This document shows, piece after piece, positions 24,146-33,278 of a DNA stretch of 64,000 nucleotides (its first letter is position 1; the number at the start of each line of letters is the position of its first letter). The notes beneath the pieces were generated by a model. It was not told the origin of the DNA. It saw nothing but the letters and a program-made list of their open reading frames with translations, and did not search any database. The position numbers and the translations under genes are program-made. The stretch covers positions 143,198 to 207,197 of the forward strand of contig DCVK01000021.1 of the NCBI GenBank assembly GCA_002335385.1, given 5' to 3'. The DNA comes from Candidatus Aminicenantes bacterium UBA2190 (GTDB taxonomy: Bacteria > Acidobacteriota > Aminicenantia > UBA2199).

Positions 24146-25042
24146 TCAGCCCCGCCTTGCCGTTTCGGGGTCCAATTGGCGCCGCAACCCCAGGATCGTG
24201 TCCAGCTGGCGGCTTGCCGCCTGCTCGCCGCGGCGGATGATCTCGGCCGGGCGATAGAACTCGAACATTCTGAAATCCGCGGTATCGACGTGGATGGTCA
24301 CGTCGGGAGCGTCACTGCGCAGGCGCGACATGACCAGCTTCTCCTGCATGACCTCGATGGTGGCCAGGATGGTCTCGACCAGATTGGGCTCCTTGCCGGC
24401 GCCGCCGCTGAGCAATTTGCGGCTGAAGAAGTCGTCGAGGCGGGCGATCAGCGGTTTTTCCTTTCCCGGGCGCTCGGGAGACCGGGTCCGCTCCAGCAGC
24501 GGCGAAATGACGTTGACGGCGATGGTGAAGGCGGCGCCGTTCTTTTTCAGCGTGTCGACCGGCACGGGATTGACCAGGCCGCCGTCGACCAGGAAGCGGC
24601 CCTCCCAGGAGACGGGCTTGAAGATGACCGGCACGGAAATGGAGGCGCGCACGGCCCGCGCCAGGCTGCCGTGATCGAGCACGACCTCGATGCCGCGGCG
24701 GATATCGGTGGCGATGCAGAAGTACGGTACGTCCAGGCTCTCAATGGCGGCAGTTCCCAGCGTGTCGTCCAGGAATCCCCGGATGCGCTTCTCCGAAACC
24801 AGCCCCGAGCTGCTGGGACGCGCCGCCAGGTATCGGGAGAGGTTGGCGTCCTCGAACCCCAGTGCGAACTCCTCCACGGTGTGGATATCGCCCTTCAGGC
24901 AATACAGGGCGCCGACCAGGGCGCCGATGCTGGTGCCGGCGACCACCTCCGGGACGATGCCGTGCTGCAGCAGCACTTTGAGCACGCCGATATGGGCCAG
25001 CCCCTTGGCACCTCCGCCGCCCAGCGCGATGCCCGTCGTCAT
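24146..25042 (-). CDS. Patatin-like phospholipase (RssA-like)
   Basis: A 298-aa cytoplasmic serine lipase-fold protein. The oxyanion loop is LGGGGAKGLAHIGVL (7-21), the nucleophile elbow GTSIG has S38, and the dyad Asp lies in VDGGLVNPVP near 170. No membrane segment or POTRA part is present, so it resembles the short RssA/YchK group. The start overlaps the dipeptidase stop by 4 nt; a longer upstream reading lies inside the dipeptidase gene and was rejected. Probably cleaves acyl groups of phospholipids; the substrate is unproven. Confidence 0.88.
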   Translation of the reverse strand: MTTGIALGGGGAKGLAHIGVLKVLLQHGIVPEVVAGTSIGALVGALYCLKGDIHTVEEFALGFEDANLSRYLAARPSSSGLVSEKRIRGFLDDTLGTAAIESLDVPYFCIATDIRRGIEVVLDHGSLARAVRASISVPVIFKPVSWEGRFLVDGGLVNPVPVDTLKKNGAAFTIAVNVISPLLERTRSPERPGKEKPLIARLDDFFSRKLLSGGAGKEPNLVETILATIEVMQEKLVMSRLRSDAPDVTIHVDTADFRMFEFYRPAEIIRRGEQAASRQLDTILGLRRQLDPETARRG

Positions 25043-26160
25043 CGCCCGTTTCCCGCCCGCGCCACCCGACGCAGGAAGTGCCTCAGGTTCAGGCCGCAGA
25101 CCCGGCGCACTTCGCCGGCGCGGAACCCCCGCCGGCGCAGTCCCGCCGCCAGGGCGGGATAATGGGCGGCGTTCCTCAAGTCGGCGGGGGTGGAGGCGAT
25201 GCCGTCGAAGTCGCTGCCCAGGCCGACGCAGCCGATGCCGCCGAGCGCGGCGATATGCACGACATGGTCGATCAGGTCGTCCAGGAATACCCGGTTGTTG
25301 CCCTGCACCGCCTTCTGGAAGTACTCCCACTCGAGGTCACTGAGGAGTTTCGGGTCGTCCTCCTTCCCGCGGGAACGGGCCTTGATCTCCCTGGCGTGCC
25401 GGGCGAAATTCTCCTCGATCTGCTCGTAGACGCGGCGGCGAATGAAGGCCGGGTGGAAATTGACGCCGATGAAGCCGCCGCCGGCAGCGATGGCGCGGAC
25501 CAGGTCGTCGGGCAGGTTGCGCGGCACGTCGCACAGGCTGCGGGCATTGGAGTGCGAGGCCAGCAGGGGAGCGTTTACCGACCGCAGCACGGCGCGCGTT
25601 GTGGCGTCGGAGACGTGCGAAACGTCGATGGCCATCCCCGTTCGCTCCATCTCCCGGACGATGCGCTTGCCCAGGGCGCTTAATCCCCGCAGGCGCGGGA
25701 CGTCGGTGGAGGAATCGGCCCAATCGTTGTTCCGACCGTGGGTTAGGGTCATGCCGCGCACGCCGAGGGAACGGAACACGGCGAGGACCTCCAGGGAGTT
25801 CTCGAGCGCATGCCCCCCTTCCAGGAAGACCCAGGCGGCCAGGCGCCCGGCCGCGACCGCCTGGTCCATCCCGGCCACCGATACGACCTTGACGGCAAGT
25901 CCCGGTGCGAAAACCTTCGTTTCGAGCGCCTGCAGCACCTCCAGGCCGCGCTTCAGGGCGCGGTGCGGGGCGAAGAGCGGATCGACCCAGACGGCGAAGA
26001 CCTGCGCCTTGAGCCCTCCCTTCCGGGCCTTGCCCAGGTCGATGTGGGCGGGGCTGCGGCGGAATCCCCAGGCCTTGTCGGCCAAAACGGTGGCCGTGTC
26101 GCAATGGGCGTCAAAGACGAACAGGTCCTGCGCTTCGCCGGCATTTGCCTTGTTTCTCAT
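25039..26160 (-). CDS. Membrane dipeptidase (peptidase M19), zinc site intact
   Basis: A 373-aa M19 enzyme related to renal dipeptidase. The binuclear zinc ligands known for the family all appear: H19 and D21 (FDAHCDT), the bridging Glu in FLEGGHALEN, His in DVSHVSD and His in ASHSNARS, plus the catalytic Asp in GSDFDG. There is no signal peptide, so it should be cytoplasmic. First gene of the unit with patatin-like and YkgJ genes. The start lies 8 nt after an extended -10 and has no ribosome site. Confidence 0.92.
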   Translation of the reverse strand: MRNKANAGEAQDLFVFDAHCDTATVLADKAWGFRRSPAHIDLGKARKGGLKAQVFAVWVDPLFAPHRALKRGLEVLQALETKVFAPGLAVKVVSVAGMDQAVAAGRLAAWVFLEGGHALENSLEVLAVFRSLGVRGMTLTHGRNNDWADSSTDVPRLRGLSALGKRIVREMERTGMAIDVSHVSDATTRAVLRSVNAPLLASHSNARSLCDVPRNLPDDLVRAIAAGGGFIGVNFHPAFIRRRVYEQIEENFARHAREIKARSRGKEDDPKLLSDLEWEYFQKAVQGNNRVFLDDLIDHVVHIAALGGIGCVGLGSDFDGIASTPADLRNAAHYPALAAGLRRRGFRAGEVRRVCGLNLRHFLRRVARAGNGR

Positions 26161-26177
26161 GCCGGGATTCTATACCA
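26161..26177 (-). promoter_or_regulatory. Extended -10 promoter giving a leaderless dipeptidase mRNA
   Basis: On the minus strand TATAGA (26169-26174) is preceded by TGG, forming a TGnTATAGA extended -10, and ends 8 nt before the ATG. The -35 region is weak. The predicted start coincides with the initiation codon. Confidence 0.4.
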
Positions 26178-26266
26178 ATTCGCCGCCGCGCGAAAGGAGG
26201 GATGCTGTCTCCGCCTGGAAGCGGGTCGGGAAAAGCGCGCTCGCAGGCGAAAAACGCTGCGGTTCA

Positions 26267-26294
26267 TTGACAAACTTTCGCTTTTACATATAAT
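26267..26294 (+). promoter_or_regulatory. Perfect-consensus promoter of the DUF948/YtxH pair
   Basis: TTGACA (26267-26272), 16-bp spacer, TATAAT (26289-26294). The start near 26301 coincides with the GGTGAGGGA ribosome site region, leaving a leader of about 13 nt. Confidence 0.7.
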
Positions 26295-26313
26295 ACCTAA
26301 TGGTGAGGGAATA

Positions 26314-26682
26314 ATGAGCACAACGGTCCTGATCGTCATTTTCGTGGTCGCACTGATCGTTTCCCTGGGATTCCTGCTGCTGGTCATCACCCTGGTGCCG
26401 GCCATCCAGCAGCTCAAATCGCTGCTGCTGGACCTTGAAAAAACGTCGGTTGAGGTGCGCGACCTGGCCCGCGAGGCCAAGCGCCTCGGCGCCCTCGCCG
26501 AGGACCGTCTGGAAAAGGTCGACACGGTGCTCTCGCAGTCGCGGCGGATGGTGGATAACGCCGGCGACGCCCTGCATTTCATCAACCGCAGCGTATTGCG
26601 GCGCTCGGCCGGACTGCTGGCGTTCCTGCCCGCCGTCCGCCTGGGCTGGAACCTGGTCAAGAAGATCAAAGGAGGAAAATAA
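26314..26682 (+). CDS. DUF948-like single-pass membrane protein
   Basis: A 122-aa protein with an N-terminal membrane helix (about 4-28) and a long heptad-like region (LLLDLEKTSVEVRDLAREAK... to about 90) ending in a short hydrophobic, basic tail. This is the usual shape of DUF948 proteins, general-stress-associated in Firmicutes. ATG 26314 follows GGTGAGGGA. The next gene starts directly after its stop, and the pair DUF948 plus YtxH is common. The function is unknown; an envelope-stress role is inference. Confidence 0.75.
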   Translation: MSTTVLIVIFVVALIVSLGFLLLVITLVPAIQQLKSLLLDLEKTSVEVRDLAREAKRLGALAEDRLEKVDTVLSQSRRMVDNAGDALHFINRSVLRRSAGLLAFLPAVRLGWNLVKKIKGGK

Positions 26683-26952
26683 ATGAGCGAAAATACTGGC
26701 AGCAAGATGTTCTTCAGTTTCCTGACCGGAGCCGCCCTGGGCGCCGGCTTGGCCCTGTTGTTCGCCCCCCAGTCCGGCAAGGAGACGCGCAAGCAGATCA
26801 AGGATTTTTCCGACAAGCTCGGCAATGATGTCAAGGACGAGGCCGAAAAGATCAGCAGCAGGGTCAAGTACGAGGTCGACAAGCTCGGCGACAAGGCCAA
26901 GAGCATCATCGGCGAAGCCAAGGAAACGTTCGGAAAAAAATCAAGGATCTAA
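26683..26952 (+). CDS. YtxH-domain protein
   Basis: An 89-aa protein: N-terminal glycine-zipper-like membrane segment FLTGAALGAGLALLFAPQSGKE (split near 12-33) followed by an amphipathic Lys/Asp/Glu helix. FAPQSGKETR is the YtxH (gas-vesicle-like) family signature. An AAAGGAGG ribosome site precedes ATG, and the gene abuts the DUF948 gene. Family members are induced by general stress in Bacillus; the biochemical role is not known. Confidence 0.8.
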   Translation: MSENTGSKMFFSFLTGAALGAGLALLFAPQSGKETRKQIKDFSDKLGNDVKDEAEKISSRVKYEVDKLGDKAKSIIGEAKETFGKKSRI

Positions 26953-27082
26953 GCCGGCGGGCATTTCCCGTTTCGGGAACGGTGGATGAAGAATGGACTC
27001 GCCATGCGCAGGGATCATGCTGCCTGCGCGGGCGGTAAGCCGGAAATAGATTTTTAGCAGCCTTTCAGAGAGGTTTTTCAAC
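26953..27082 (+). other. Structured leader upstream of the mutase gene
   Basis: 130 bp without a gene. Hairpin 1: TTCCCG/CGGGAA, 3-nt loop (26965-26979). Hairpin 2: GCGCAGG/CCTGCGC, 10-nt loop (27006-27029). A T5 run at 27051-27055 is too far from hairpin 2 for a classic terminator. No cobalamin-riboswitch B12 box was recognised although the gene encodes a B12 enzyme. Confidence 0.4.
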
Positions 27083-28726
<1,644 letters not shown>

Positions 28727-28748
28727 GAACAAACGGGAAAGCGGGGAC

Positions 28749-29837
28749 ATGACCTTCTGGATCATGGTCGCGGGCGCGGCCCAGGGATTCTTTCTTGCCG
28801 CCCTGCTGGCCGGCAGGGCCAGGCATGGGGCGGCGGCGAATCGCATCCTCTCCCTCCTGGTTGGGCTGATCTCGATCCGTCTGGCTGAGGCCGCGGTTGC
28901 GACACGCCTGGGCTATGGCTTCATCCCCGGCGCCATCCAGGTGACATTCCCCATTATCTTTGCTTTTGCGCCCCTTCTCTACTTCTATGTCGAGGCTCGC
29001 GGGCGGCCCGATTTTGGATTTCGCCGATGGGACTGCCTCCACTTCCTTCCCTGCGCCATGGCCACGATCTGGGTCATTGCCGCACTGTGGACCCGGGCGC
29101 CACTCGGACTGGATTCGGAGCTTGAAGCCTGGGCCGTCGACCTGCCCTGGTTCATCCAGGCCGTCGTCTATTCGACGCTGATCCTGTTGCGGCATCCCGA
29201 TGCCATGAACCGCGTCCTGGATACAGACGCTTCTCCCGAGCGGGCCAATATCCGCTGGATCGGCTTCTTGACGCTGACCTTTCTGGGCATTGCCGCTCTC
29301 GTCGCCTTTCGCTTGCTGGCCCTGCTGGCCGGGATGCATTATGCCCCAGGCCTGCGGGGCATTCTATATGCGGCCGTCGCCCTGCTGATCTATCTGTGGG
29401 GGTATCGTGGGCTGAGTCAGGCGGAGATCTTCTTCCCGACCGATGCTTCCCGTTTGCCCGGGCGAGAGGCTGGTCCTGATGAAGATGCCGGCCGCATTTC
29501 TGTCCTGCAGGTCAAGATCCTCGGCTTCATGGAAGCGGAGAAGCCCTTTCTCGATCCCGAGCTTTCCCTGCACGGCCTGGCCGCCCGGCTGCATGAGCCG
29601 CCTCATCTCATCTCGCAGATGATCAACCGCGAGTTCAACAGCAACTTCTTCACTTTCGTCAATGGCTACCGGGTCGAGGAAGCCAAGCGCCGCCTGGCCG
29701 AGCCGGAAAGCCGGCGCATAAAGCTCCTGGCCCTCGCTCTGGACTGCGGTTTTGCCTCCAAGTCCTCGTTCAACCGGGTTTTCAAGGAGATGGCTGGAAT
29801 GACGCCTTCGGAGTTCCAGCGCTTGCCGCGAAAATAA
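28749..29837 (+). CDS. AraC-family regulator with N-terminal multi-pass membrane domain
   Basis: A 362-aa protein. Residues 1 to about 240 form roughly seven hydrophobic helices (starting MTFWIMVAGAAQGFFLAALL), and about 265-362 form an AraC-type double helix-turn-helix (LAARLHEPPHLISQMINREF; LALDCGFASKSSFNRVFKEM). This 7TM-AraC layout is known from Bacteroidetes and others, where the membrane part is thought to sense a ligand. ATG 28749 lies 22 nt after the mutase stop. Three GTCCC-containing sites downstream suggest it controls the alpha/beta-hydrolase gene. Confidence 0.88.
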   Translation: MTFWIMVAGAAQGFFLAALLAGRARHGAAANRILSLLVGLISIRLAEAAVATRLGYGFIPGAIQVTFPIIFAFAPLLYFYVEARGRPDFGFRRWDCLHFLPCAMATIWVIAALWTRAPLGLDSELEAWAVDLPWFIQAVVYSTLILLRHPDAMNRVLDTDASPERANIRWIGFLTLTFLGIAALVAFRLLALLAGMHYAPGLRGILYAAVALLIYLWGYRGLSQAEIFFPTDASRLPGREAGPDEDAGRISVLQVKILGFMEAEKPFLDPELSLHGLAARLHEPPHLISQMINREFNSNFFTFVNGYRVEEAKRRLAEPESRRIKLLALALDCGFASKSSFNRVFKEMAGMTPSEFQRLPRK

Positions 29838-29904
29838 CCGTAACCGACTGAGCGCATCGACCTGCCGTTCTCTGGATTTGTGACGGGGCTCATTCAGCGC
29901 AAAA

Positions 29905-29965
29905 GGTCCCAAAACTCATAAAGATGTCCCGGTTCGTTGATTTGGGGCGACGAATGCCGGTCCCC
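29905..29965 (+). promoter_or_regulatory. Possible AraC-type operator repeats
   Basis: Direct repeats GGTCCC (29905-29910), TGTCCC (29925-29930) and GGTCCC (29959-29964) lie between the AraC-type gene and the hydrolase gene. The first two are exactly 20 bp apart, about two helical turns, as AraC-type binding would need. No matching -35/-10 pair was found nearby. Confidence 0.25.
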
Positions 29966-29998
29966 CGGTTATCCTGGAACCTCATCAGGAGGTTCTCC

Positions 29999-30055
29999 AT
30001 GAACGACATTAAAAAACGCGGTGGCTCCGGGCTCTCAGCCTGGATCCAGAAGTGA
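29999..30055 (+). CDS. 18-residue leader peptide overlapping the hydrolase start
   Basis: A short frame with a strong CAGGAGG ribosome site (29986-29992) encodes MNDIKKRGGSGLSAWIQK and stops at TGA 30053-30055, overlapping the GTG start of the next gene by 4 nt (GTGA). The geometry predicts translational coupling. The hydrolase GTG has no ribosome site other than this one. No regulatory codon run is obvious. It could also be the scar of a shortened upstream gene. Confidence 0.45.
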   Translation: MNDIKKRGGSGLSAWIQK

Positions 30056-31143
30056 AAGCGGTGCGCAAACTCACCCGCCGATTTTTCCTGTTCTGCAGCG
30101 TTGTCTTTGTTCTTTTGCTTGGATTGCTGGCCGTTGATTTTGCCTTTTTACGCGGCCGAACCCCGAAAATTGCGGGATCGTCCACCAGCATCGCCTCCCT
30201 GGAACGCATCACCCTTGGTGGAGTCGAGCAATGGATTCTGATTCGCGGCTGGAGGGTTTCGGACCCGGTCGTTCTGTTCCTTCACGGCGGCCCCGGCATG
30301 CCGGCAATGTACCTGGCCCACGATTTTCAAAGGGAGCTGGAAAGGAATTTTGTCATTGTCCATTGGGATCGGCGCGGTGCCGGCAAATCGTATCGTTCGG
30401 GGGTCGACGGCGATATCAGCGTCCGCCAGACCATCGATGATACATTTGAACTCACCCGTCTTCTCTGCCGGCGCTTGAACAAGGACCGCATTTATCTGGT
30501 CGGCCACTCCTTTGGCTCCTATTTTGGCATGCTGGCCGCCTGGGAGCACCCTGAACATTATTTGGCCTACATCGGCATGGGACAAATGACCGATGGTGCG
30601 AACGGAGCGCGTGCAATTCAAGCCCAAAGGCGATTCTTGCTGCAGAAGGGGCGTGAAGCGGGCGACGATGAACTGGTCAAAAGACTGGCGGCCCCGGGAA
30701 CAAAGGCCGCCGAAAAAGACCTTTTCCGATATCGCGCTGAGCTGTTCCGCTCAACCAATTGGTGGCCGATCGCCTACTCGGGCTTGACAGCCCCCGAGTA
30801 CACCCTTGCGGATATTTTGAATCTGCAGAAGGGAGTGGACATGGTGGCACGCAAGATCAAAATGCGCATGAACGCGATTCCCGGCCCTCTGGCCGAGTGC
30901 GTGAGCCAGGTACGGATCCCCGTTTACTTTTTTTTGGGCCGCCACGATTACAATACGCCCTCGCTCCTGGCCGAGGAATACTTCCATTTGCTTCAGGCGC
31001 CCTTGAAAAAGCTTGTCTGGTTCGAGAATTCGGCGCACATGCCCTTTTTTGAAGAGCCCGAATTCTTCCGCAGGCAAATGATCGCCATGGACAGAGGAAC
31101 GATGCGTTTTTGGACAGCCCAGAAAAAAAAGGCGCACGATTGA
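30052..31143 (+). CDS. Membrane-anchored alpha/beta hydrolase
   Basis: A 363-aa protein with an N-terminal signal anchor (about 12-32) and an alpha/beta-hydrolase fold of the prolyl-aminopeptidase-like type: FLHGGPGMPAMYL for the oxyanion hole (about 81), HWDRRGAGKSY, nucleophile serine in VGHSFGSYFGML (about 153), acid in GRHDYNTPS, and catalytic His in SAHMPFFEEPE. The start is GTG 30052, coupled to the 18-codon leader. It probably acts in the periplasm on small peptides or esters; the substrate is unknown. The neighbouring AraC-type regulator may control it. Confidence 0.87.
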   Translation: MKAVRKLTRRFFLFCSVVFVLLLGLLAVDFAFLRGRTPKIAGSSTSIASLERITLGGVEQWILIRGWRVSDPVVLFLHGGPGMPAMYLAHDFQRELERNFVIVHWDRRGAGKSYRSGVDGDISVRQTIDDTFELTRLLCRRLNKDRIYLVGHSFGSYFGMLAAWEHPEHYLAYIGMGQMTDGANGARAIQAQRRFLLQKGREAGDDELVKRLAAPGTKAAEKDLFRYRAELFRSTNWWPIAYSGLTAPEYTLADILNLQKGVDMVARKIKMRMNAIPGPLAECVSQVRIPVYFFLGRHDYNTPSLLAEEYFHLLQAPLKKLVWFENSAHMPFFEEPEFFRRQMIAMDRGTMRFWTAQKKKAHD

Positions 31144-31266
31144 TCCCGGCGCGCGCAAGAAGCATGCCCTGCGCACGTGCACCCTGGACGCCGGCCGCCT
31201 CTTCGCCGCCGCTTTTCCTGCGGCCAGCGGAAACCCGCAAAAACCCGGAGCATGACGACATCAAGC

Positions 31267-31327
31267 TTGACAATCAAAGAAAGGCCTGGTAATATGACTT
31301 TTAAGTCATATGACCAACAAGTCATAT
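31267..31327 (+). promoter_or_regulatory. Consensus promoter overlapped by a double TetR-type operator
   Basis: TTGACA (31267-31272), 17-bp spacer, TAATAT (31290-31295). Two 20-bp palindromes with arms ATATGAC and GTCATAT and a 6-nt centre lie at 31292-31311 and 31308-31327, sharing ATAT. Thus evenly spaced half-sites cover the -10 and the start point. The TetR-family gene begins 11 bp later, so negative autoregulation is the simplest reading. Confidence 0.8.
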
Positions 31328-31338
31328 TAGGGAGGACC

Positions 31339-31953
31339 ATGCCCAAAAAGACATTTCTCAACCTCAGTGCCGCAAAAAGGCAACGGTTCGTCAAGGCAGC
31401 CCGTGCTGAATTCGCGGCCCGAAACTACGCCGCCGCCAACCTGGATGAGATCTGTCGGAAGGCGGGCATTCCCAAGGGGTCCCTGTACCAATATTTTGAA
31501 AACAAGCGGGACCTTTATGATTTCATCTCCCATCAGGCGCTGGATGAAGCCTGGCACTTGCTGGGGGCTTTCCTGGAAAAGGATCCGCCCCGAGATTGTT
31601 TTGACATGCTGGGGAAAACCTGGATGTTTTTAGAAAAAATGAAGCGCGAGGAGCCCCAGCTGCTCAACATTTACTATCGCGCAGGTTATGAGCATAAACA
31701 GGTGAATCGGCCCATCGGGGAGCATAACGATGCCTTTCTCGATCGCTTTTTATCCTGGGGAATCGGCGAAGGGATGATCGATCCCAAGCTGGACCGGGTT
31801 GCGGTCGCCTTCATGATCGACGCCGTTTCCAACCGTTTTCAGGAAGAGGTGCTCTTTCCCAGGAGGAAAAAGATGCGGGAAAAGACCCCCCCGAACGATC
31901 TGGCGATGAAACTGCTGGAATTGTTGCGCCGCGCGCTGGGCCCGTTGAAATAA
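31339..31953 (+). CDS. TetR-family transcriptional regulator
   Basis: A 204-aa repressor-type protein. The helix-turn-helix (about 35-56) reads DEICRKAGIPKGSLYQYFENKRDLY over its length, a standard TetR recognition segment. The C-terminal ligand domain is unassigned. ATG 31339 is chosen for its GGGAGG ribosome site; an upstream ATG at 31294 lies inside the -10/operator. The promoter carries two overlapping palindromes. The metallopeptidase-like gene follows 14 nt after the stop and should be in the same transcript. Confidence 0.93.
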   Translation: MPKKTFLNLSAAKRQRFVKAARAEFAARNYAAANLDEICRKAGIPKGSLYQYFENKRDLYDFISHQALDEAWHLLGAFLEKDPPRDCFDMLGKTWMFLEKMKREEPQLLNIYYRAGYEHKQVNRPIGEHNDAFLDRFLSWGIGEGMIDPKLDRVAVAFMIDAVSNRFQEEVLFPRRKKMREKTPPNDLAMKLLELLRRALGPLK

Positions 31954-31967
31954 AATAAGGAGGAAAA

Positions 31968-33140
31968 ATGATCCGAAAATCGATTCTTGTCTACTTGCTG
32001 TGTTTGCTCACCGTCTGCTGGATGCCTGCCGCAGAGAACTCTTATGATTCACTGGTCAAAGCTGTCGCCGGGAATGACGCGCTGGAAGGAGAAACATTGG
32101 AATACTTTTTGCGGCTGACCCCGCCGCTGCTCCAATACCTGGACCATGCCAGTGGAAGAAAGTTGAATAAATCACTTGCCAACGTTCATTCTGTATCCGA
32201 TTTAAAGCGGGCGCTGGATCGGGAAATCGGCCCGGATTGGATCGATTTCGGAGAAGAGCTGTTCGATTTTTTCACCCCCTGCGATTCCCTGGAAAAAAAC
32301 GGTGAAGCGCGCAGCATGGAAACGGCTCATTTTATTTTATCATTTCTCACCGGCACCAGGGCGGAGCAGGACATCGATTTTCTCGCCGCCAATGCCGAGA
32401 AATCCTTTGCGGCGATCGCCGCCACGATCGGCGGTAGCCTGGAAGCACCGATGCGGTTCCTGAAAAACAGCGGGGAAGCCGGCCAGGACAAGCGAAAGAT
32501 CGCTGTTTTTTTCCATGGCAACAAGCAGGCGATGCAGCAAAGGACAAAAAGCAATGGCTTGGGGATTACCAATTTTGGGGCGACCATCGACGATGAGCAG
32601 TCGGTGCGCCTCACCTGCGAGATCAACGTGGTGTACACTAATCCCTTCGCGCTGGCGATCGTTGCTCACGAAGTGGCCCATGCCGCCCTGCTTTTGGGCA
32701 GTTTCAAGCTTGAGGCCATCCAGGGCAATAAAATTGAAGGCCAGAAGGGTTTGGCCAAGGCCTTCTTCGCCGGTTATCGCCGGATCCCGGCATTCCTCCA
32801 GGAGGGAATCGGCGACCATGCCGCGTACTACCAGGGATTTCTGGGGAAATGGCCCCTGCTCCCCGACATCGGGCAACTGCTGCGGCCGGTCCTTGGCAGC
32901 GGTTCGTACATCCCGTTGGAACAACTGATCGACGCCCACCCCGCGATTGTCGTGAAGAAGCACAAGTATTTTTCACTTCTGGCGGCTTCGTTCATCGATT
33001 TTCTTATTCAGGAATATGGCGTGGGGAAAATGAGGGCCTGGCTGCTGGCAGGAAATGAAAAGGGGAGGGAAACCTTTGCCTCCATTTATGGCGAAGATGT
33101 AAGGGCCGTAGAAAAAAAGTGGCTGGCGTCACTGACCTAG
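31968..33140 (+). CDS. Secreted HEVAH (gluzincin-like) metallopeptidase, uncharacterised
   Basis: A 390-aa protein with a signal peptide (1 to about 21, LLCLLTVCWMPAA). The zinc motif is H234-E235-V-A-H238 within AIVAHEVAHAALLLG, and a likely third ligand is E279 in FLQEGIGDHAAYY. The spacing and the QEG-type context resemble peptidase-MA-like gluzincins. The remainder has no family that I recognise. A GGAGG ribosome site precedes ATG. It is co-transcribed with the TetR-family regulator and ends in a terminator, so a small regulated operon of repressor plus exported protease is likely. The target is unknown. Confidence 0.75.
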   Translation: MIRKSILVYLLCLLTVCWMPAAENSYDSLVKAVAGNDALEGETLEYFLRLTPPLLQYLDHASGRKLNKSLANVHSVSDLKRALDREIGPDWIDFGEELFDFFTPCDSLEKNGEARSMETAHFILSFLTGTRAEQDIDFLAANAEKSFAAIAATIGGSLEAPMRFLKNSGEAGQDKRKIAVFFHGNKQAMQQRTKSNGLGITNFGATIDDEQSVRLTCEINVVYTNPFALAIVAHEVAHAALLLGSFKLEAIQGNKIEGQKGLAKAFFAGYRRIPAFLQEGIGDHAAYYQGFLGKWPLLPDIGQLLRPVLGSGSYIPLEQLIDAHPAIVVKKHKYFSLLAASFIDFLIQEYGVGKMRAWLLAGNEKGRETFASIYGEDVRAVEKKWLASLT

Positions 33141-33217
33141 CATCCACGTACAATCGAGTCAGTGCAAACCAAAAGAAGGTTTTCAGGCAAGGAGGTTTCA
33201 GTGCAATAAATAGTTCC

Positions 33218-33242
33218 CCAAGCCGGCAGCGGTTGGTTTTTT
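33218..33242 (+). terminator. Intrinsic terminator of the tetR-metallopeptidase operon
   Basis: Stem CCAA-(bulged G)-CCG pairs with CGG-TTGG around a GCAG loop, followed by six T residues (33237-33242). It lies 78 bp after the metallopeptidase stop. Just before it is CAAGGAGGTTTCAGTG with a two-codon frame, echoing the ribosome site and GTG start of the next gene. Confidence 0.7.
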
Positions 33243-33278
33243 GAGTATGAAAAACGTCTGACCTACAAGGAGGTCGCA

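Noticed and set aside
26953..27082. Cobalamin riboswitch before the mutase gene
   Set aside because: No B12 box or the expected multi-helix core was found, and 130 nt is short for the class.
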